A stretch of DNA of 10,095 nucleotides from positions 1 to 10,095 of the forward strand of contig JADGOD010000088.1 in assembly GCA_017883125.1 (NCBI GenBank). Reading direction: 5' to 3'. Position 1 is the first letter of the stretch. The number at the start of each line of letters is the position of its first letter. Below the pieces are notes generated by a model. It was not told the origin of the DNA, did not search any database, and saw only the letters and a list, made by a program, of their open reading frames with translations. The stretch is from Acidimicrobiales bacterium. GTDB lineage: Bacteria; Actinomycetota; Acidimicrobiia; Acidimicrobiales; RAAP-2. Position numbers and translations under genes: made by a program. This document shows, in pieces, positions 1 through 8,550 of this stretch.

Positions 1-484
1 CGCCACGGGTCTCGCCGCTGAGTTCGATGCAGCGGTGGGAGAGGCCGACGCCCTGGTCACGACGTTGCGAGCCGAGCTCCCGAGTGACGTCGCCGTCGTC
101 GTCACCGCTGACCATGGCCAGGTCGACGTCGGCTCCGCCCAGGTCTCGATCTCGGGATCGACGCTGGCCCTGGTGGAGAAGATGAGCGGCGAGGGCCGCT
201 TCCGCTGGCTCCATGCCTTCCCCGGCTCTGCCTCCGACCTGTCGGGCCGGGTCGCCGAGGAGCTCCACGAGAGCTGCTGGGTCCTCACCCGGCGGCAGGT
301 GCTCGACTCGGGGTGGCTCGGCGAGGTTGCAGATGATCTGATCGATCGCCTCGGTGATGTGGCCGTCGTTCCCTTCGTGGACGCCTTCGTCCCGGACCCG
401 GCCGAGCCGCTGGAAGTCCGCATGAAGGGCCGGCACGGCTCGCTGACTGCGGCCGAGATGTGGGTGCCGCTGATCGTCGGGTAG
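1..484 (+). CDS. Alkaline phosphatase superfamily phosphodiesterase / nucleotide pyrophosphatase-like protein, C-terminal part
   Basis: The reading frame is open from base 2 to the TAG at 482-484, so the gene enters from the left edge and only about 160 C-terminal residues are visible. The strongest motif is TADHGQVDV, with Asp at 110-112 and His at 113-115. This matches the Asp-His metal-ligand pair of the alkaline phosphatase superfamily (type I phosphodiesterase/nucleotide pyrophosphatase branch). Near the end, GRHGSLTAAEMWVPLIVG places a His at 434-436 where the family keeps a last zinc-ligand histidine before a closing beta strand. Members hydrolyse phosphodiester or phosphate ester bonds with two metal ions; the substrate cannot be read here. 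The nucleophile Thr/Ser and any signal peptide lie outside the window. The GTG at 35 is internal, not a start. bpa begins 33 nt downstream on the same strand. The superfamily call is fairly secure; the subfamily is not. Confidence 0.75.
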   Translation, partial: ATGLAAEFDAAVGEADALVTTLRAELPSDVAVVVTADHGQVDVGSAQVSISGSTLALVEKMSGEGRFRWLHAFPGSASDLSGRVAEELHESCWVLTRRQVLDSGWLGEVADDLIDRLGDVAVVPFVDAFVPDPAEPLEVRMKGRHGSLTAAEMWVPLIVG

Positions 485-517
485 GCCTGGGTCCGTTGAG
501 GTGGCATCATCAATGGT

Positions 518-1027
518 GTGACGCCTAACGACGAACTCTCAGAGAAGACCCCCGCAGAGCTCCTCCAAGCTGATGAGGTGCTCTCACCACCCGCCGATGG
601 CAGTTCGGAAGCGACCGAAGCCATATCGGAGTCGGTGGATGAGCCGGCCAAGGTCATGCGAATCGGCACCATGGTCAAGCAGCTGCTCGACGAGGTCCGG
701 GCAGCACCCCTCGACGAGGCGGGGCGCATGCGGCTGAAGGAGATCTACGAGACGTCCCTCTCGGAGCTCTCGAGCGGGCTCTCGCCGGACCTTCGCGAGG
801 AGCTCGCCCGGATGGCTCCGCCGTTCGAGGCCGAGACCCCCTCGAACTCAGAGCTGCGGGTCGCCCAGGCCCAGCTGGTCGGATGGCTCGAAGGGCTGTT
901 CCACGGCATCCAGGCGGCGATCATGGCCCAGCAGATGGCTGCTCGGGCGCAGCTCGACCAGATGCGGAGCCAAGAACTCCCTGAGGGCCAGGGTGGAAGC
1001 CCCATGCGTCCTGGCACGTACCTCTAG
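518..1027 (+). CDS. bpa: Bacterial proteasome activator Bpa/PafE
   Basis: The 169-aa protein resembles the ATP-independent ring activator of the actinobacterial 20S proteasome (M. tuberculosis Rv3780 family, about 174 aa). Bpa forms a dodecameric ring that docks on the 20S core and feeds it unfolded substrates such as the heat-shock repressor HspR, without Pup. The family core is very clear: EPAKVMRIGTMVKQLLDEVRAAPLDEA (residues 42-68), the helix LRVAQAQLVGWLEGLFHGIQ (113-132) and AQQMAARAQLDQMR (137-150). Residues 1-40 are acidic and probably disordered, as in the family. The C-terminus reads GTYL; characterised homologues end GQYL, the tail that inserts into the 20S alpha-ring pockets. GTG at 518 is the only sensible start; an AGGTGG (499-504) lies 13 nt upstream, rather far. 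A two-codon ATG-GTG-TGA at 513-521 overlaps it. 20S and Pup genes are not in the window. Confidence 0.93.
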   Translation: MTPNDELSEKTPAELLQADEVLSPPADGSSEATEAISESVDEPAKVMRIGTMVKQLLDEVRAAPLDEAGRMRLKEIYETSLSELSSGLSPDLREELARMAPPFEAETPSNSELRVAQAQLVGWLEGLFHGIQAAIMAQQMAARAQLDQMRSQELPEGQGGSPMRPGTYL

Positions 1028-1114
1028 GCGCCCTCCGGAGCTGCCAAGTTCGCGCTATCTTCAGGATCACACTGTTGTAGTTTTCAAGTGAAGCCGCTGG
1101 TCCGTCGGTCCTGT

Positions 1115-1123
1115 GGAGGAAGG
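1115..1123 (+). promoter_or_regulatory. Strong Shine-Dalgarno site for dnaE
   Basis: The purine run GGAGGAAGG ends 8 nt before the TTG at 1132. This near-ideal anti-16S match decides the unusual TTG start. No ATG or GTG precedes it in the same frame within this intergenic stretch, and the family's N-terminal HLHTHTEYS motif follows at once. Confidence 0.85.
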
Positions 1124-1131
1124 TCCGGGCG

Positions 1132-4100
1132 TTGTCGAAGTCTTTTACGCATCTCCATACCCACACCGAGTACTCGATGCTCGATGGTGCAGCGCGTATC
1201 GGCGACCTGGTCAAGGCCGCCGCCGAAGACGGTCAGCCGGCGCTCGGGATCACCGACCACGGGAACATGTATGGGGTCCTTGACTTCTACAAGGCCTGCC
1301 GCGAAGCCGGGATCAACCCGGTCATCGGGACCGAGGCCTACATGGCCGCCGAGTCCCGCCACGAGCGCCCCGTCCGCCGAGGCAAGGTCGACGACGGCGG
1401 TGGAGACACCGACGGCGGCAACAAGCTCTACTACCACCTGACCCTCTTGGCCGAGACGACACAGGGGTACAAGAACCTCCTGAAGCTCTCGTCGGCGGCG
1501 TATCTCGAGGGCTACTACTACAAGCCCCGTGTCGACTGGGAGCTGCTCGAAAAGCACCACGAGGGGCTCATCGCCACGACCGGATGCCTCGGCGGGGTCG
1601 TCCTCCAGGCGCTTCTCGCCGGCGACGATGCCGCCGCACTCCAGCGGGCGGCCCGGCTCCAGGACATCTTCGGCAAGGACAGCCTCTTCGTCGAGCTCCA
1701 GGATCACGGCTTGGCCGACCAGCGATCGACCAATCCGAAGCTGATCGAGATCGCGGCGAAGATCGGCGCTCCGCTCCTGGCCACCAACGACAGCCACTAC
1801 ACCCACCGCCACGATGCAGAAGCCCACGACGCCCTCCTGTGCGTGCAGACCCAGGCGATGCTCTCGGACGTCAACCGCTTCCGCTTCGAGGGCACCGAGC
1901 ACTACCTCAAGTCGGCCGCCGAGATGCGCTATCTCTTCAAGGAGGTCGAGACAGCGTGCGATTCGACGCTCCTGATCGCCGAGCGCGCCCATGTCGAGCT
2001 CGAGCTCGGGATGCCGAGCCTTCCCGAGTTCCCGGTCCCCGACGAGATCACCGGAGCCACCTACGACGAGCGGGCCGGGAAGTACCTGCGCTCGCTCACC
2101 ATGGAAGGGGCCAGGGAGCGGTACGGCGACCGTCTCGACGACGAGGTTCAAGAGCGCATCGACTTCGAGCTCACCGTGATCGCCGACATGGGCTTCTCCG
2201 CGTACTTCCTGGTCGTCTGGGACCTGATCCGCTACGCCAGGGAGTCGAAGATCCGGGTGGGGCCTGGTCGTGGCTCTGCCGCCGGCTCCTGCATCGCCTA
2301 CTGCCTCGGGATCGTCGATCTCGACCCGATCCGCTATGACCTGCTCTTCGAGCGGTTCCTCAACCCGGGCCGCAAGCAGATGCCCGACATCGACATGGAC
2401 TTCGACGAGCGCTACCGCGGCGACATGATCAAGTACGCCGCCGATCGCTACGGCTCCGATCACGTCGCTCAGATCATCACGTTCTCGACGATCAAGGCTC
2501 GGGCCGCCGTGCGGGACGCAGCGCGCGTCCTGGGGTACGGCTACAACGATGGCGACCGCCTGGCCAAGGCGATGCCGCCGCTCCTCATGGGCCGAGACAC
2601 CCCGCTCAGGGCGTGCCTCGAGAAGACCCCCGGCTTCGAGGAGGGCTACACCGCCGCCCAGGAGCTGCGCGAGCTCTACGAGAACGATGACATCGCCCAC
2701 CGCATCATCGATGTGGCCAAGGGGCTCGAGGGTCTCCGCCGAGGAGACGGAATCCACGCGGCGGCGGTGGTCATCACCAAGGACCCGCTCACCGAGTACC
2801 TCCCGATCCAGCGCAAGCCCGATGCCGGTGGGGACATCGAGAACGCACCGATCGTGACGCAGTTCGAGATGCACGGCGTCGAGGAGCTCGGCCTGCTCAA
2901 GATGGACTTCCTGGGCCTTCGGAACCTCTCAGTGATCGAGCGGTGCTTGGATCTCGTCGAGGCGAACACCGGGATCCGGCCGGACATCGACCATCTACCG
3001 ATGGACGACGACGAGGTCTTCGCGATGCTCCGACGGGGCGAGTCGATCGGCGTCTTCCAGCTTGAAGGTCAGCCCATGCGCGCGCTCATGCGCTCGCTGG
3101 CCCCGACCAGCTTCGATGACGTCGCTGCTCTCGTCGCGCTCTACCGGCCAGGCCCGATGGCGGCCAACATGCACAACGACTACGCCGATCGGAAGAACGG
3201 GCGCAAGGCGATCACCTACGAGCACCCCGATCTCGAGCCGCTGCTCGCCGATACCCAAGGGCTGATGATCTACCAGGAGTCGGTCATGCGAGTGGCTCAG
3301 AAGTTCGCCGGATACTCGCTCGAGGAGGCGGACAACCTTCGCAAGGCATGCGGGAAGAAGATCCGCGAGCTCATCGCTGCGGAGCGAGAGAAGTTCGTGG
3401 CGGGCTGCGTGACCACTGGCTACGGCGACAAGCTCGGGACCAAGCTGTTCGACGTCATCGAGCCGTTCGCCGACTACGCCTTCAACAAGAGTCACTCCTA
3501 CGGCTACGGGCTGGTCTCGTACCAGACCGCCTGGCTCAAGGTTCACTTCCCGGTCGAGTACATGGCCGGTCTCCTGACCAGCGTGAAGGACGACAAGGAC
3601 AAGACCGCGGTCTACCTCGGAGAGTGCCGCTCGATGGGCATCGAGGTGCTGGTCCCTGACGTGAACAGGTCGCTGGGCGAGTTCACGCCACGCCGGGACG
3701 AGGGGAGCGCGCCGGGGATCGCCTTCGGCCTCGCCGCCGTGCGCAACGTCGGGGAGGGCCTCGTCGAGCGGATCGTGGTGGAGCGGACCGCCAACGGACC
3801 GTTCGTCGACTTCTACGACTTCTGCCGCCGGGTCGACTCGGTGGTCCTGAACAAGCGGACGATCGAGTCGTTGATCAAGGCGGGAGGCTTCGATTCGCTC
3901 GGACACCCCCGGCAGGGCCTGGCCCTGGTGGCTGACGAGATCATCGAGAGGACGCTGGAGCGTCGTCGGGAGCACGACGTGGGCATCTCCACGCTCTTCG
4001 CTGCGGTGGCCGAGGACAACGGCGACAAAGAGGCTCAGTGGGAGGGGACCATGGTCCCGATCCCCTCGACGGAGTTCGAGAAGGCCCCTCGCCTGGCGTT

Positions 4101-4716
4101 CGAGAAGGAGATGCTGGGCCTCTACGTCTCCGATCACCCGTTGATGGGGCTCGAGAGGGCGCTCGGCCGCCACACCGACACCACCATCGTCGAGCTCAAG
4201 GAGATGGCCGAGGCACCCGGTGGCCCGGAGTCGGCGATGCGATCGGTCGGGGGGGTCATCACCGACCTGCGGACCAACTACACCAAGAAAGGCGAGCTGA
4301 TGGCCCGCTTCACGCTTGAAGACCTCCAGAGCTCGATGGACGTCTTCGTCTTCCCCAAGACCATGGCCAAGCTCGGAGCTCTCCTCGAGAACGACGCCAT
4401 CGTCGTGATCCGAGGCCGGGTCGACACCCGTGATGACGCCCCGAAGATCACCGCGATGGAGATCAGCCGACCCCATCTGGTCTCACGTCGAAACCAAGAG
4501 GTCCGCATCCAGCTCCCCCTCACCGCCCTGACCGACACGACGGTCGCCGAGCTCAAGAGCCTTCTCCAGGACCACCCGGGCGACTCTCCGGTCCTCCTCC
4601 ATGTGGGCCAGAAGGTCATCAAACTCCCGCCTGAGTTCAACGTGGAGGCCGACAGGGTGATCGGTGAACTTCGGCGGCTTCTCGGCCCTGACGCCCTCCT
4701 GGCATCGGCGGCCTAG
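1132..4716 (+). CDS. dnaE: DNA polymerase III alpha subunit (replicative DnaE)
   Basis: The 1194-aa protein is the catalytic replicase subunit and has the normal full length for bacterial DnaE. The PHP domain (about 1-285) keeps the whole metal-ligand set of active PHP domains: H9, H11, D18, H43, E68, H102, C152, D220 and H222. The polymerase domain has VGPGRGSAAGS (376-386), then PDIDMDFDE with catalytic D419 and D421, and LLKMDFLGLRNL with the third catalytic aspartate D592. GLRRGDGIHAAAVVI (534-548) and the YRPGPM loop are also family-typical. A helix-hairpin-helix region follows (about 835-940), then an OB fold (about 1041-1118) and a short C-terminal domain. A Gly/Asp-rich loop at about 82-98 sits inside the PHP domain. 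The place of the beta-clamp motif reads ISTLF (952-956), lacking the usual first Gln. Translation starts at TTG behind a strong ribosome binding site, 104 nt after bpa. Whether a second DnaE exists elsewhere in the genome cannot be seen. Confidence 0.97.
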   Translation: MSKSFTHLHTHTEYSMLDGAARIGDLVKAAAEDGQPALGITDHGNMYGVLDFYKACREAGINPVIGTEAYMAAESRHERPVRRGKVDDGGGDTDGGNKLYYHLTLLAETTQGYKNLLKLSSAAYLEGYYYKPRVDWELLEKHHEGLIATTGCLGGVVLQALLAGDDAAALQRAARLQDIFGKDSLFVELQDHGLADQRSTNPKLIEIAAKIGAPLLATNDSHYTHRHDAEAHDALLCVQTQAMLSDVNRFRFEGTEHYLKSAAEMRYLFKEVETACDSTLLIAERAHVELELGMPSLPEFPVPDEITGATYDERAGKYLRSLTMEGARERYGDRLDDEVQERIDFELTVIADMGFSAYFLVVWDLIRYARESKIRVGPGRGSAAGSCIAYCLGIVDLDPIRYDLLFERFLNPGRKQMPDIDMDFDERYRGDMIKYAADRYGSDHVAQIITFSTIKARAAVRDAARVLGYGYNDGDRLAKAMPPLLMGRDTPLRACLEKTPGFEEGYTAAQELRELYENDDIAHRIIDVAKGLEGLRRGDGIHAAAVVITKDPLTEYLPIQRKPDAGGDIENAPIVTQFEMHGVEELGLLKMDFLGLRNLSVIERCLDLVEANTGIRPDIDHLPMDDDEVFAMLRRGESIGVFQLEGQPMRALMRSLAPTSFDDVAALVALYRPGPMAANMHNDYADRKNGRKAITYEHPDLEPLLADTQGLMIYQESVMRVAQKFAGYSLEEADNLRKACGKKIRELIAAEREKFVAGCVTTGYGDKLGTKLFDVIEPFADYAFNKSHSYGYGLVSYQTAWLKVHFPVEYMAGLLTSVKDDKDKTAVYLGECRSMGIEVLVPDVNRSLGEFTPRRDEGSAPGIAFGLAAVRNVGEGLVERIVVERTANGPFVDFYDFCRRVDSVVLNKRTIESLIKAGGFDSLGHPRQGLALVADEIIERTLERRREHDVGISTLFAAVAEDNGDKEAQWEGTMVPIPSTEFEKAPRLAFEKEMLGLYVSDHPLMGLERALGRHTDTTIVELKEMAEAPGGPESAMRSVGGVITDLRTNYTKKGELMARFTLEDLQSSMDVFVFPKTMAKLGALLENDAIVVIRGRVDTRDDAPKITAMEISRPHLVSRRNQEVRIQLPLTALTDTTVAELKSLLQDHPGDSPVLLHVGQKVIKLPPEFNVEADRVIGELRRLLGPDALLASAA

Positions 4717-4749
4717 ACAGGCGATTACAGGAGCACCCCAAAGGAGCCG

Positions 4750-4765
4750 TAGACTAGTCGGTATG
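4750..4765 (+). promoter_or_regulatory. -10 box and leaderless start of the 224-aa unknown gene
   Basis: TAGACT at 4750-4755 fits the actinobacterial TAnnnT -10 consensus and is followed by exactly 7 nt and then ATG (4763-4765). Transcription would begin at or next to the start codon, giving a leaderless mRNA. An AAAGGAG at 4740-4746 is 16 nt from the ATG, too far for good ribosome binding. A weak -35 candidate (TTACAG, 4725-4730) is 19 nt upstream of the -10 box. Confidence 0.6.
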
Positions 4766-5437
4766 CCAATGGAGGTAGTGACCAAAGATACGACCGCCAT
4801 CTCGGATGCTGAGCTGGTGGAAATGGCCGATCTGTGCGCCGGGAGAGAGCCCCGCTTCGACATCGGATACCTGTCAAAGGTCCGTGAAGAGTGGGTGCTG
4901 GTCTCGACGGCTCGCGAGGGGAACAAGCTGCGCGGCTACTCGTTCTCGACCCTTGAGCGGATCGGCGGCACGCCGAGCCTCTTGGTGGGTCTCGGGCTGG
5001 TCGACCGGAACTCGAAGTCGGAGCAGGCGCTCAAGGCGCTGCTGGCCGACCAGTTCCGTCGGGCGCTCCTTGCCTTCCCCGATGAGGATGTCCTGCTGGG
5101 CACCCGCCTCCTCAGCCAGGACGGCTACCGGGCCTTCCAGGGGCTGATCGACGTCGTTCCTCGCCCCGAGCACAAGCCCTCGGGTGAAGAGCGTGCTTGG
5201 GCCCGACGCCTCGCCAAGCGGTTCGGAAACGACAAGGGCCTCGACGACCGAACCTTCATCGTCACGCCGACGGACACCGAGCCGGTCGGCGGCCTCGACG
5301 TCATCGCACCGAAGGCCAAGATCCCCGCGGGGGTCGAGGTCTTCTTCGAGATGCTGGAGCCCGACCAGAGCCACCGCCTCGTGGTCTGCGGATGGGCCAT
5401 GGCCGAGGATCTGGCAGCGGGCAGGCTCAGCCGCTGA
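4763..5437 (+). CDS. Conserved-looking protein of unknown function, possible GNAT-like fold
   Basis: I do not recognise the family of this 224-aa protein. It is soluble, with no signal peptide or membrane segment. The core at about 43-105 runs strand, turn, strand, strand, helix: EEWVLVSTAREGNKLRGYSF, then TPSLLVGLGLVDRN, then a helix KSEQALKALLADQFRRAL. This order resembles beta strands 2-4 and the acetyl-CoA-binding helix of GNAT N-acetyltransferases, but a clear R/QxxGxG/A pyrophosphate loop is missing, so the fold call is inference only. A basic helix (SGEERAWARRLAKRFG, 140-155) and a C-terminal strand pair (VEVFFEMLEP and HRLVVCGWAM) follow. ATG 4763 is preferred over the upstream in-frame GTG at 4664, which lies inside dnaE, because a -10 box sits 7 nt before it. 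ATG 4769 and GTG 4778 are alternatives. The gap to dnaE is 46 nt, and the downstream gene converges on it. Confidence 0.8.
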   Translation: MPMEVVTKDTTAISDAELVEMADLCAGREPRFDIGYLSKVREEWVLVSTAREGNKLRGYSFSTLERIGGTPSLLVGLGLVDRNSKSEQALKALLADQFRRALLAFPDEDVLLGTRLLSQDGYRAFQGLIDVVPRPEHKPSGEERAWARRLAKRFGNDKGLDDRTFIVTPTDTEPVGGLDVIAPKAKIPAGVEVFFEMLEPDQSHRLVVCGWAMAEDLAAGRLSR

Positions 5438-5443
5438 TCAGCG
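5432..5443. repeat. 12-bp perfect palindrome at the convergent gene ends
   Basis: CGCTGATCAGCG is its own reverse complement. It covers the TGA stop of the plus-strand gene (5435-5437) and most of the 8-nt gap before the stop of the minus-strand gene (5446-5448). It has no loop and no T-run, so it is not a classical terminator. It may just be chance. Confidence 0.5.
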
Positions 5444-5445
5444 AG

Positions 5446-6183
5446 CTACCCGCGTGGGAGGATCGCCACGCAGGTCTTGTAGCAGTGGCCCTCGTAGGGC
5501 CGACTCAGCGCGGTGAGCAGGTAGTGGGGCTTGAACCCGAGTGCTGTCGCCATCTCCTTGCCCGCAAGCTGGTCGCGCCGCGCCGCCACCAGCGAGCGCG
5601 CTGCGTGCGCATCGGCGCAGGTCAGCCAGACATCGTCCCGCTCCCACCCGAAGCGGACCCAGGTCGTGCCGTCCTCATGTCGACGCATGAGGTGTGGCCC
5701 CCGGGTTGCCACGATCAGCGCGACTGAGGGGCGATCACCGGTGAACTCCCAATACGGGGCGGACGGACCTCGGAAGCCGAGCAGAGGGCCGTCGATCGGA
5801 GCCTGAAGGCCCTGGAGCATCTTTCGGACCGCTCGGCCCCGTAGCTTCCCGATCTGGCGGGGGAGCCCGGCCACCGTCACCGATTCGGGTTGCGCGAGGT
5901 CGTCGTCCTCGGGGTTGTCCGACACTGTGGCCTCGACGACATCGAACGCGGCGAGGTCGGGAGGGTGGTCCTCGGGCCACGGCACGCGGAGTCGGACGAG
6001 TGCGCCTGAGGCGAGATCGATGCCGGTGGTGTCTTCGGCGGTGCAGCCGAGAACCAGGACGTAGAGGGTCCCGCCGCCGGGAACCTCGAGTCGATCGCGG
6101 TGGGGGAGGGACCTCAGGAGCTCCTTCGACGCAGCGGTCGAAGGGTTCTTGGAGGAGAGGAGTGGTCGGCGCGACGATGCCAT
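5446..6183 (-). CDS. Hypothetical protein, downstream partner of the YyaL-type gene
   Basis: I do not recognise this 245-aa protein. It appears cytoplasmic, with no signal peptide or hydrophobic helix. The N-terminal part has short strands (GGGTLYVLVLGCTAED, 36-51) and a proline/acid-rich stretch around 67-100. The second half has strands DRPSVALIVATRGPHLMRR (150-168) and TTWVRFGWERDDVWLTCADAH (173-193), then a helix ARSLVAARRDQLAG. Four cysteines are present, C47, C189, C234 and C238, the last two forming a CYKTC motif eight residues from the end. The ATG at 6183-6181 lies 7 nt after the TAA of the YyaL-type gene, with no good ribosome binding site, so it is probably co-transcribed and translationally coupled. 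Stop codons of this gene and the converging plus-strand gene are only 8 nt apart. The high coding quality and operon position support a real gene; its function is unknown. Confidence 0.75.
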   Translation of the reverse strand: MASSRRPLLSSKNPSTAASKELLRSLPHRDRLEVPGGGTLYVLVLGCTAEDTTGIDLASGALVRLRVPWPEDHPPDLAAFDVVEATVSDNPEDDDLAQPESVTVAGLPRQIGKLRGRAVRKMLQGLQAPIDGPLLGFRGPSAPYWEFTGDRPSVALIVATRGPHLMRRHEDGTTWVRFGWERDDVWLTCADAHAARSLVAARRDQLAGKEMATALGFKPHYLLTALSRPYEGHCYKTCVAILPRG

Positions 6184-6190
6184 GGTCTCG

Positions 6191-8239
<2,049 letters not shown>

Positions 8240-8242
<3 letters not shown>

Positions 8243-8255
8243 GACGACCAGCGTA
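8240..8255 (-). promoter_or_regulatory. -10 box and leaderless start of the YyaL-type gene
   Basis: On the minus strand TACGCT (8255-8250) fits TAnnnT and is followed by 7 nt and then GTG (8242-8240). The geometry is the same as at 4750-4765 on the plus strand. It implies a leaderless mRNA and supports the shorter protein start. No convincing -35 hexamer is visible 16-19 nt upstream. Confidence 0.5.
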
Positions 8256-8342
8256 CCCAGGCCGAGTCGCGAATCACCGTTGACGCCCACCGGTGGAGCA
8301 GCGATACGTGAACATGGTGCCGGAGTCCCAGAGAATGGAGCG

Positions 8343-8392
8343 GGGCTCTCCGGTCGTCAGGCGCCAAGGACCTTCAGACCGGCCGGGCTCTC
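8343..8392. repeat. Inverted repeat flanked by an 8-bp direct repeat
   Basis: CCGGTC (8350-8355) and GACCGG (8377-8382) are perfect complements, with a possible inner AGG/CCT pairing (8359-8361 with 8371-8373). GGGCTCTC occurs at 8343-8350 and again at 8385-8392, flanking the inverted repeat. It could fold as RNA on either strand or be chance in GC-rich DNA. Confidence 0.4.
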
Positions 8393-8402
8393 GTCTGATG
8401 CC

Positions 8403-8414
8403 CTGGGACCCCAG
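8403..8414. repeat. Small stem-loop
   Basis: CTGG, loop GACC, CCAG form a 4-bp stem with a 4-nt loop; GAT (8397-8399) and ATC (8415-8417) could extend it across a bulge. There is no following T-run, so it is unlikely to be a terminator. Confidence 0.25.
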
Positions 8415-8453
8415 ATCCCCATTTCCGAGTTGCTGCCAAGCTCCGCCATGCTC

Positions 8454-8471
8454 TGAGCGCACGTCCGCTCA
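8454..8471. repeat. Operator-like inverted repeat upstream of bioB
   Basis: TGAGCG and CGCTCA form a perfect 6-bp inverted repeat around a 6-nt spacer, 18 bp in all. Size and symmetry suit a dimeric repressor site. It does not match the BirA or BioQ operator forms I know, and it lies about 140 nt before the bioB start. Confidence 0.35.
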
Positions 8472-8520
8472 AGCCCGAGAGACCACCGTCGACGATGTCC
8501 TCTCCCGAGGCGTCAGCGCC

Positions 8521-8550
8521 GAACATGCTGGCCCCGAGGCCATCCTGTTC
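8521..8550. repeat. 30-nt imperfect inverted repeat just upstream of the bioB promoter region
   Basis: GAACA (8521-8525) pairs with TGTTC (8546-8550), and TGGCC (8529-8533) pairs with GGCCA (8538-8542) around a CCGA tetraloop. Between them are one G-C pair and two mismatches, so 11 of 13 positions pair. The right arm overlaps the best -35 position for the -10 candidate at 8570-8575. It could be an operator, or a hairpin in any RNA reading through. There is no T-run. Confidence 0.5.

Noticed and set aside
1033..1040. CTCCGGAG palindrome after bpa as a terminator
   Set aside because: It is only 8 bp with no loop and no T-run; such palindromes are frequent by chance in GC-rich DNA.
1049..1081. 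dnaE promoter between bpa and dnaE (TTCGCG, TTGTAG)
   Set aside because: The hexamers are weak and about 20 nt apart, so I could not support a specific promoter, although one may exist in this 104-nt gap.
1084..2874. Long open frame on the minus strand opposite the 5' half of dnaE (596 codons)
   Set aside because: It lies fully antisense to an unmistakable dnaE. Its translation is rich in repeated Val/Leu/Asp/Gly patterns with no family motif, as expected from the complement of high-GC3 coding DNA.
2995..4476. Second long minus-strand open frame opposite dnaE (493 codons)
   Set aside because: Same reason: it mirrors the codon bias of dnaE and has no recognisable domain or start signal.
4664..4762. 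Upstream GTG start for the 224-aa gene
   Set aside because: It would overlap the end of dnaE by 53 nt and read through the -10 box; ATG 4763 with a leaderless signal is better.
8274..8462. Small minus-strand open frame of 62 codons upstream of the YyaL-type gene
   Set aside because: Composition is random-looking, no ribosome binding site is evident, and it covers the inverted repeats and the likely promoter of the downstream gene.
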